From Thiotrichales bacterium (GTDB lineage Bacteria; Pseudomonadota; Gammaproteobacteria; UWMA-0217), in assembly GCA_024763135.1 (NCBI GenBank), contig JANTGD010000247.1:1-5772 (forward strand): a DNA stretch of 5,772 bases, given 5' to 3'. A program made the position numbers and the translations under genes. Below are positions 5,656 through 5,772 of the stretch, one piece after another; position 1 is the first letter of the stretch, and the number at the start of each line of letters is the position of its first letter. The notes under the pieces are model-generated. The model was not told where the DNA came from. It searched no databases and saw nothing but the letters and a program-made list of their open reading frames with translations.

Positions 5656-5772
5656 TCAAAATGGCTGCGCATATTCTAGTACCTCGTCCAGCTTAAAATG
5701 ACGGGCGCAGTTGTCCTGTCTGCATGCCTGGCGGTGTTGCACTCCTTGGGAAGGGAACAACCATTCCCTGCG
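5656..5772 (-). other. Partial open frame at the right edge
   Basis: On the - strand a frame enters from the window end and is open for 38 codons to a TGA at 5656-5658. It reads CRQDNCARHFKLDEVLEYA near its end. The shared 13-base repeat falls inside it and encodes DEVL. It could be the C-terminus of a truncated or complete gene, possibly mobile-element related, but I recognise no family. A + strand frame from ATG 5698 is also open to the edge, so orientation is unsettled. Confidence 0.22.
5676..5688 (+). repeat. Second copy of the 13-base left-palindrome core
   Basis: CTAGTACCTCGTC is identical to 83-95. Relative to the right arm of the left palindrome (107-119) it is inverted with one mismatch, so the two sites bracket the whole gene cluster. 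Here only CGTC/GACG (5685-5688, 5700-5703) pairs locally; the full palindrome is absent. Confidence 0.5.

Noticed and set aside
5629..5657. GACCG/CGGTC pair after the DMT gene as a terminator
   Set aside because: Only five base pairs around a 19-base loop and no T-run.
1..5772. CRISPR array, tRNA or rRNA genes
   Set aside because: No regularly spaced repeats, cloverleaf pattern or rRNA-like sequence was seen on either strand.

Overview
The window looks like bacterial chromosome, most probably from a gammaproteobacterium. The evidence is mid-range base composition, strong AGGAGG-type ribosome binding sites, a Sec signal peptide, a good sigma-54 promoter match and a proteobacterial-style double-glycine leader peptide. 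The genus cannot be read from the sequence. All convincing genes are on the + strand.

Layout. (1) Positions 1-303 hold a 39-base near-perfect palindrome (82-120) and a short open frame that may be a gene remnant. (2) Positions 304-3102 are a tight three-gene operon: an ABC ATPase, an ABC-2 permease with a GldG-like extracytoplasmic domain, and a secreted protein of the DUF1080/LamG-like beta-sandwich type. Genes overlap by 14 and 4 bases, and genes two and three each have an AGGAGG site. (3) Positions 3103-3927 are about 0.8 kb without a credible gene. They contain a roughly 76-base imperfect hairpin that could be a miniature element or IS remnant, then an elaborate control region for the next gene. 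(4) Positions 3928-4203 encode a 91-residue peptide with a canonical double-glycine leader, closed by a strong intrinsic terminator. (5) Positions 4254-4695 are noncoding as far as can be seen, with one clear inverted repeat. (6) Positions 4696-5628 encode an EamA/DMT-family membrane transporter. (7) Positions 5629-5772 contain a second copy of a 13-base piece of the left palindrome and a possible mobile-element edge.

How the parts may work together. The ATPase, permease and secreted protein almost certainly form one export or envelope machine. Its substrate is unknown; the GldG-like domain links it to the gliding/ABC-2 Gld-type transporters by family resemblance only. The small peptide is the most interesting item. 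It has the leader of peptides cleaved and exported by C39-peptidase ABC transporters, yet the ABC transporter here has no such peptidase and no modification enzyme is present. Its 65-residue predicted core contains no Lys, Arg, Cys, Met or Trp. It appears to be transcribed alone from a sigma-54-type promoter embedded in a perfect 9-base inverted repeat, followed by a leader RNA with two mutually exclusive hairpins before the ribosome binding site. That suggests a tightly regulated orphan precursor peptide whose exporter is encoded elsewhere.
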